Origin: DATBAX01 sp963723765
Lineage (GTDB): Bacteria; Acidobacteriota; Terriglobia; Terriglobales; Acidobacteriaceae
NCBI GenBank assembly: GCA_963723765.1
Contig: CAVRSD010000005.1
Span: forward strand, 1,069,264-1,133,263
DNA length: 64,000 bases
Direction of reading: 5' to 3'
Of this stretch, positions 60,130-64,000 are shown piece after piece; position 1 is the first letter of the stretch; every line of letters begins with the position of its first letter. The notes below the pieces were generated by a model. It made no database searches and was not told the DNA's origin. It saw only the letters and a list, made by a program, of their open reading frames with translations. Made by a program: the position numbers and the translations under genes.

Positions 60130-60333
60130 GAAATTCCTCCTGGACTATTTTTCCCTTGCAGTTCGTATAGCTAGGGTCTGAATCCAAAACCGCTGCCCAT
60201 TTCTAGTAGGAGCAACGTTACCACCACAAGATATTGCGTTCTATTGTTCGTGATGTCAACACAATTCTGCGGGAGTAAGTACTTGTTGAAATACGCTCAC
60301 AAAAATTCGCTGACGTTTTCGGGCGCGATCAAG

Positions 60334-60462
60334 TTAGGGTTTGCGCGGCTTGATCTTGAGGAGAGTGGCGATTGCTTTTTCGGGATCGCCTTTAATGACG
60401 AGTCTTTCCTCTCGGGGCCCCGGTTTACCTTTTCGACGCTTCGCCTTTGGCTTTTTTGTCAT
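60334..60462 (-). CDS. Small basic hypothetical protein
   Basis: 42 residues, MTKKPKAKRRKGKPGPREE followed by RLVIKGDPEKAIATLLKIKP. It resembles short 'KPGP...L.i.GdpE.A...L' proteins often seen near mobile elements, but I cannot name a family. It lies 40 bases downstream of the tRNA on the same strand. The ribosome site is weak. Confidence 0.42.
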   Translation of the reverse strand: MTKKPKAKRRKGKPGPREERLVIKGDPEKAIATLLKIKPRKP

Positions 60463-60502
60463 CTAAGTTTATTATGCACAAGATTCCTGTTTGGGGTGAA
60501 AG

Positions 60503-60587
60503 TCCCCCAGCCGGGGATCGAACCCGGATACCCGGATTGGGCACGTGGTTGCAAACCACGCTCGTTTGCCAATTCCGACACTGGGGG
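60503..60587 (-). tRNA. Class II tRNA with UGC anticodon (Leu-like body)
   Basis: 85-nt cloverleaf: 7-bp acceptor CCCCCAG/CTGGGGG, 3-bp D stem with GGAATTGG D loop, anticodon stem CGTGG/CCACG with loop TTTGCAA (anticodon TGC, plus-strand 60551-60553), long variable arm (TGCCC AATCC GGGTA) and T arm CCGGG-TTCGATC-CCCGG. Discriminator A73; CCA not encoded. The D-loop, long variable arm and A73 are leucine-tRNA-like, yet the anticodon reads alanine codons and the G3:U70 alanine identity pair is absent. Confidence 0.8.
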
Positions 60588-60687
60588 ATATAAAAGTGAG
60601 CTAGATGCTGGGGCGGGAAGCCCGGTCAAGAGTTCTCCCGCTCCGGCTTGGTTCTTCAGGCCGTCTAGCGCGGCCCTGCATCTCTCC

Positions 60688-61410
60688 TCATTCGGTTTCC
60701 TCTTTTCCACCGCTTTGTGCCTTGGCATACGCTCGCAGGGTGGTGATCATCGCGGCGAACAAATTACAGTGTGCCTCGGTCAGATTCAACGGATATTGAA
60801 TGAACGCCCCTTGCATACCGGGAACCAGCATGCGTTCAAATCCCTTCGGAGTCAGCACTTCACTTCCAGACTGCACTATGGTGCCCTTAGCGCCCGTCGA
60901 TTTCCCATTTCTCTTGCCCGGAGTTCGGGGCGATTTCGGTTTCGGCTTTGTGATGTAGGGCGATACCACAGCCCCGCATTCAGTGAGCGCCTTTACGTAA
61001 AAACGGATTGTCTTTGTCAGCATCTGACCAGCAGGGACGCCATAACTTTTGAAGGCCTTTTCCAAGTCGGCAATTATTCCCCCGGCGATATCCATGTTTC
61101 CGATGACAGGGGCGTACTTGTCCGAAATAACCTCAAGAAGTCGCGTCTTGAACTCGGCAGGGTTCTTCGACGCCTCTACAAGCTGCCGATAGGTACTTGT
61201 AGCTCTGCGCTCATCATCGACGTACCCAAGGAACTTGAGGCCCGACATGAGCGCACCGTGGTCAGCCCCAGAAATTCCATCAAGAACACGGCGATCCAGC
61301 GCGCCCGTGGGCAACGAAGCATCGGCGAGCGTGTCAATAGTGGACTTGAACACGCCATAGCTCATATATGGCGGCGGTGGGCTTTTGGACTCTTCTGTTG
61401 GCATCATCAT
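60688..61410 (-). CDS. DUF5343-like protein
   Basis: 240 residues. PPPPYMSYGVFKSTIDTLADASLPTGALDRRVLDGISGADHGALMSGLKFLGYVDD is the typical opening of DUF5343-type proteins, a winged-helix-like domain. The middle is SYGVPAGQMLTKTIRFYVKALTECG, followed by a Lys/Gly-rich linker and a C-terminal PGMQGAFIQYPLNLTEAHCNLFAAMITTL. Three consecutive ATGs at 61410 follow GGGAG; the second or third has the better spacing. Such proteins are common in accessory regions. No function known. Confidence 0.75.
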   Translation of the reverse strand: MMMPTEESKSPPPPYMSYGVFKSTIDTLADASLPTGALDRRVLDGISGADHGALMSGLKFLGYVDDERRATSTYRQLVEASKNPAEFKTRLLEVISDKYAPVIGNMDIAGGIIADLEKAFKSYGVPAGQMLTKTIRFYVKALTECGAVVSPYITKPKPKSPRTPGKRNGKSTGAKGTIVQSGSEVLTPKGFERMLVPGMQGAFIQYPLNLTEAHCNLFAAMITTLRAYAKAQSGGKEETE

Positions 61411-61456
61411 GCTCCCATCGGACTGTTTTCGGACTTTACGCCATTGGAGGATTATT

Positions 61457-61810
61457 GTGCAACTAAATAATGAAGTTAATGTACGGCCTAGCGTAATAGT
61501 GAGAGCGTGGGGTGACGAACCTGTCAAACTAACACTGCATCGTATTGAAAATAAAAGATGTTATGTTGGGAATGAACGCACACTGTGCCCGATAGGTTTG
61601 CCGTTTGATCAGGTGTTCGCGTTCGACGTGGATAGATTCGCCTCATTATGCACAGCTTTTACACAGAAGGATATTTCATCCCTTGCCAAGCTTTGGGCGG
61701 GAATACCTGTGGACGATTTTGCTTGCAATAAGTATCAAGATGTTTTAGGATCGTCACATGATCAAGAAAACATCACCGATCCTGAATGCACTGAAAATCG
61801 CCACAGGTAG
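61457..61810 (+). CDS. Hypothetical AT-rich passenger ORF upstream of transposase
   Basis: 117 residues from GTG 61457 with GGAGG six bases upstream. It contains VRPSVIVRAWGDEPVKLTLHRIENKRCYVGNERTLCPIGLPFDQVFAFDVDRFASLCTAF and an acidic tail. Base composition is clearly more AT-rich than the core genes. Its last 53 bases overlap the transposase start. Not recognised; a possible nucleic-acid-binding or regulatory partner of the element (inference). Confidence 0.6.
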   Translation: MQLNNEVNVRPSVIVRAWGDEPVKLTLHRIENKRCYVGNERTLCPIGLPFDQVFAFDVDRFASLCTAFTQKDISSLAKLWAGIPVDDFACNKYQDVLGSSHDQENITDPECTENRHR

Positions 61811-62753
61811 CGAGACGGCTGCGGTCGAGTTCTTTGAGGCGCAGCGTTGGGGCAAAGACGCTGCGTGTCCCCGCTGTGGAGATATGGACGTTTATCAAAT
61901 GATGACGAACGAACAGCGCAACAAGGATTACCGATGGCGGTGCCGGGGTTGCAAGCAGATGTTTACCGTTCGCACTGGAACGATCTTCGAGGAAACGCGG
62001 CTGCCGATGCGCGTGTGGGCATACACAATCTGGAAAGCATGCTCCTCAAAGAAAGGCATCTCAGCGTTGCAGTTGTCGCGGGAAATGGAAATCACTCACA
62101 AATCCGCGCTGTTTGCTCTCCGTCGCGTCCGTCATGGGTTGGGCGAAGTGAATCCCGAGAAGCTACAGGGAACGGTCGAAGCGGACGAACTCTATCTGGG
62201 CGGGAAGCCGCGTTACAAAGGAACGAGTCGGGCGCGTGCATTCGCCGAAAAGACTCCCGTAGTCGGAATCGTTCAACGTGGCGGAGGTGTTCGTTTCAAG
62301 ATGTTGCAGCGCGTTACCTCTGACCAGTTAGGACAATTCATTGCAGAGAATGCCGATCTATCGTGCCGACTCATTACCGATGAACTGCCAGCCTACAAAG
62401 CGGTTGGAAAAGCATTCATCCAAGGCCACGAAACAGTGACGCATCGTGTTGGCGAATACGTCCGCGCTGGTACTGACATTCACTCAAACACAGTGGAAGG
62501 CGTGTTCTCGCTCATCCGTCGCGGTGTCATGGGAACATTTCACAGCGTAAGCCGCAAGCACCTGCCGAACTACCTGAATGAGTTCTCATTTCGCTGGAAC
62601 ACTCGGAAGATGAATGACGGAGAGCGAGTATCAGCGGCAATCAAAGCAGTCGATGGAAAGCGGCTTCAATATCGTGAATCGGTAGATAACCCGCCTTACC
62701 TGCCGAAGCCGACCGAGGAAAAGAGCGCGGAACAAATGGACGCACCGTTCTAA
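61758..62753 (+). mobile_element. IS1595 family transposase (ISXO2-like)
   Basis: 331 residues. An N-terminal zinc ribbon (CPRCGDMDVYQ .. RCRGCKQMF) is followed by VWAYTIWKACSSKKGISALQLSREMEITHKSALFALRRVR. The ISXO2 catalytic domain has Asp in GTVEADELYLGGKPRYK, Asp in RLITDELPAYKAVG and a third acidic residue in HSNTVEGVFSLIRRGVMGTFHSVS. The chain is full length and intact. I could not find terminal inverted repeats or a target duplication with confidence, so element ends are undefined. It may be active or a domesticated copy. Confidence 0.92.
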
Positions 62754-62773
62754 TACTGGCAGCCGAGGCTATT

Positions 62774-63211
62774 TCAATAGGCGGGCTGGAGCATTGAACT
62801 TCCTGGCAATCCTGATACTTCAACCCGTTCTATTTTTTCCTGCTTCACGAGGGGACGTGCAATTCCATCGATAACCAACTCCACCATCTTGTCTGGGAAC
62901 GAGGTAAGAATGGCATCGAGTAATTTGCTCACCTCAATCGGCGTTGATAAATCGAATCCATGCTGCTGGCAGAAATGTTGAGCGCCCTTCACAGTGAAGC
63001 CGACGTACTTATTCTTCCCCGATTCGAGGTAATAATTGTCCTCTAAAACGGTGAGCGTTGCATTGATTCGAGTCTCAAGCACACTGCAATCTCTCGCAAT
63101 TACGCGGATGCAATCGAGTCGGTCATCGAAGAACGCGCATGACCGAAATACTCCTGACTCTGTAGCAAATGCGGCTCTGACCAATGCGCCAATTTCTTCT
63201 TCTGTCTTCAT
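62774..63211 (-). CDS. Hypothetical protein, second gene of accessory operon
   Basis: 145 residues, not recognised: EEEIGALVRAAFATESGVFRSCAFFDDRLDCIRVIARDCSVLETRINATLTVLEDNYY, then YVGFTVKGAQHFCQQHGF. Predicted alpha/beta, soluble. The alternating hydrophobic strands and helix pattern resemble small DUFs of accessory regions. ATG at 63211 overlaps the preceding gene's TGA (ATGA), so the two are coupled. It converges with the IS1595 transposase, 20 bp from its stop. Confidence 0.65.
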   Translation of the reverse strand: MKTEEEIGALVRAAFATESGVFRSCAFFDDRLDCIRVIARDCSVLETRINATLTVLEDNYYLESGKNKYVGFTVKGAQHFCQQHGFDLSTPIEVSKLLDAILTSFPDKMVELVIDGIARPLVKQEKIERVEVSGLPGSSMLQPAY

Positions 63212-63714
63212 TTATTTCTACTCCAAAGTTTCTTCCCGTAGCGATCCGGCCATTCCAGAGGTGCGCCCAGCAAATCTGGATCTTCTTTAATCCAATTCCA
63301 CTTCTCTATAGAGCCGAAAACCCCGAAATCATTTGGCTGTTGCTCTTCCCTGACTAGAACAACGAAGACACGGTTTGGAGGCGGTATCTTTTCAATAGGT
63401 TTCCCGTCAAATCGACTTCCCGTCCAAACATAGTCGAAATGGGAGCGCCAACTGTAAACAATGACGCTCTTATCTGCCTCCATGTCATCCCCATGCATCA
63501 GGGGACGATTTAAGCCCTTAAAGGCATGCACAGCAGACAAAAGGCTTTCTTGCACAATTCCGTAGTATTGTGCCACTACGGTATGCAGATTATGGTGCAA
63601 ATCCTGTGAGAAACTGTCCTGGCGCAGTCCGAGCTTGACGACGAGCGCCGGATTATCCGGGGCCCGCGCCTCCAAGGTATCGACATAGGGCCCAACCGGC
63701 TGTACCGTTCTCAT
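63208..63714 (-). CDS. Hypothetical protein, first gene of accessory operon
   Basis: 168 residues, probably cytoplasmic. The C-terminal half (NRVFVVLVREEQQPNDFGVFGSIEKWNWIKEDPDLLGAPLEWPDRYGKKLW) contains the most conserved-looking block, similar to an unnamed conserved protein type I have seen but cannot name. No motif allows a function. The ATG at 63714 has only a weak ribosome site. AT-rich upstream sequence holds a near-palindrome (63731-63745). Confidence 0.65.
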   Translation of the reverse strand: MRTVQPVGPYVDTLEARAPDNPALVVKLGLRQDSFSQDLHHNLHTVVAQYYGIVQESLLSAVHAFKGLNRPLMHGDDMEADKSVIVYSWRSHFDYVWTGSRFDGKPIEKIPPPNRVFVVLVREEQQPNDFGVFGSIEKWNWIKEDPDLLGAPLEWPDRYGKKLWSRNK

Positions 63715-63730
63715 TCACACCACAACATAC

Positions 63731-63745
63731 TGCACTACTAATGCA
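63731..63745. promoter_or_regulatory. Near-palindrome upstream of accessory operon
   Basis: TGCACTACTAATGCA, symmetric except for one pair, 16 bases ahead of the 63714 ATG in AT-rich sequence. A possible operator. Confidence 0.3.
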
Positions 63746-63800
63746 AAAACTACACATTTAATTATAAATTGCAACTATTTTTATTGATATGGCACCTCCT

Positions 63801-63855
63801 AGCCATCAGTGCCAAGAAAAACTCGTCTCGTTTCGAGTCTTTCGTCATGATGGCT
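63801..63855. other. Nested imperfect hairpin in AT-rich end of window
   Basis: Outer arms AGCCATCA/TGATGGCT (63801-63808, 63848-63855) enclose an inner ten-base stem with one mismatch (GAAAAACTCG/CGAGTCTTTC, 63816-63825 and 63834-63843). No gene covers it. It could be a small structured RNA, a transposon end or chance. Confidence 0.35.
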
Positions 63856-64000
63856 AAGGGCCAGTTGGAGGGGGAGTGGGTGGCGGAGCTTGCCGCGCCT
63901 TCAATTTTGCCCGGCATTACGTATACATGATGCAAATACTCGCGAGTGAATTCGACAAGGTGATAATTCCGAATGGAATTTCAACAAATACCTAGTCCCG

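Noticed and set aside
60244..61470. 408-residue open frame on the plus strand
   Set aside because: Runs through the tRNA in antisense and opposite to the DUF5343-like gene; composition is not protein-like.
61758..62760. Defined IS ends with inverted repeats
   Set aside because: Sequences on each side of the transposase gene were compared by eye and no matching inverted termini or target duplication could be supported.
1..64000. CRISPR array
   Set aside because: No regularly spaced direct repeats were found; the only short direct repeat pair (23001-23029) is a promoter-type element.

Overview
The window looks like a chromosomal segment of a soil-type Acidobacteriota (Terriglobia-like). This is inferred from gene families, not from a marker gene. 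The evidence is two ~1,170-residue Oar-like TonB-dependent receptors with N-terminal carboxypeptidase-regulatory domains, CRTAC1 (VCBS/ASPIC-UnbV) proteins paired with TPR proteins, a ~840-residue MacB/FtsX-type 'duplicated orphan' permease, PadR/HAAS pairs and many secreted glycoside-processing enzymes. Two conserved genes (a GH3 glucosidase and a LOG-family protein) each carry one clean frameshift, so either sequencing/assembly errors or recent decay is present.

Layout. 1-8700: an ECF sigma factor faces a plus-strand TonB receptor - CRTAC1 - TPR cassette, followed by a sugar MFS transporter. 8729-22923: a long minus-strand run that reads TonB receptor, TPR, CRTAC1, cytochrome c/copper monooxygenase-like protein, ThuA, Tat-exported TIM-barrel isomerase, two-domain thioredoxin, second ThuA and GH116 glucosidase. 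This looks like a glycoside capture and processing locus with the same receptor/CRTAC1/TPR triad as the first cassette.

23330-30647: the most remarkable region. Eleven minus-strand genes overlap or nearly touch end to end: KAS III-like synthase, thioester-reductase-like SDR, carrier protein, amino acid:[carrier protein] ligase-like class II synthetase, two ferritin-like diiron proteins, a second carrier protein, acyl-CoA dehydrogenase, methyltransferase, an unknown protein and a SRPBCC cyclase-like protein. It reads as a compact pathway that loads an amino acid on a carrier protein and then oxidises, condenses, reduces and methylates it. I do not recognise a described cluster with this set.

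30930-46852: two YncE-like propellers, an ACS-type MFS transporter, an SDR, the GH3 enzyme, an acyltransferase remnant, PadR/HAAS and XRE/membrane-protein pairs with palindromic operators between them, two related secreted PQQ-propeller/Ig-repeat proteins and a Cu/Zn superoxide dismutase.

46908-60200: an acyl-AMP ligase/carrier/acyltransferase fusion; a lipoprotein RNase A-like (CdiA-CT type) toxin with its immunity gene, with two parS-like palindromes upstream; the large permease; a 1,084-residue TPR protein; a LOG-family gene with a frameshift; thiamine-phosphate synthase; a DUF1905/YdeI protein; a MerR regulator; and a 14-residue lysine-rich microprotein with a near-perfect Shine-Dalgarno and its own terminator.

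60300-64000: an accessory end. It has a class II (long variable arm) tRNA carrying a UGC anticodon, a DUF5343-like protein, an AT-rich passenger ORF, an IS1595/ISXO2-type transposase and an unknown two-gene operon. No CRISPR array, rRNA or prophage module was seen.
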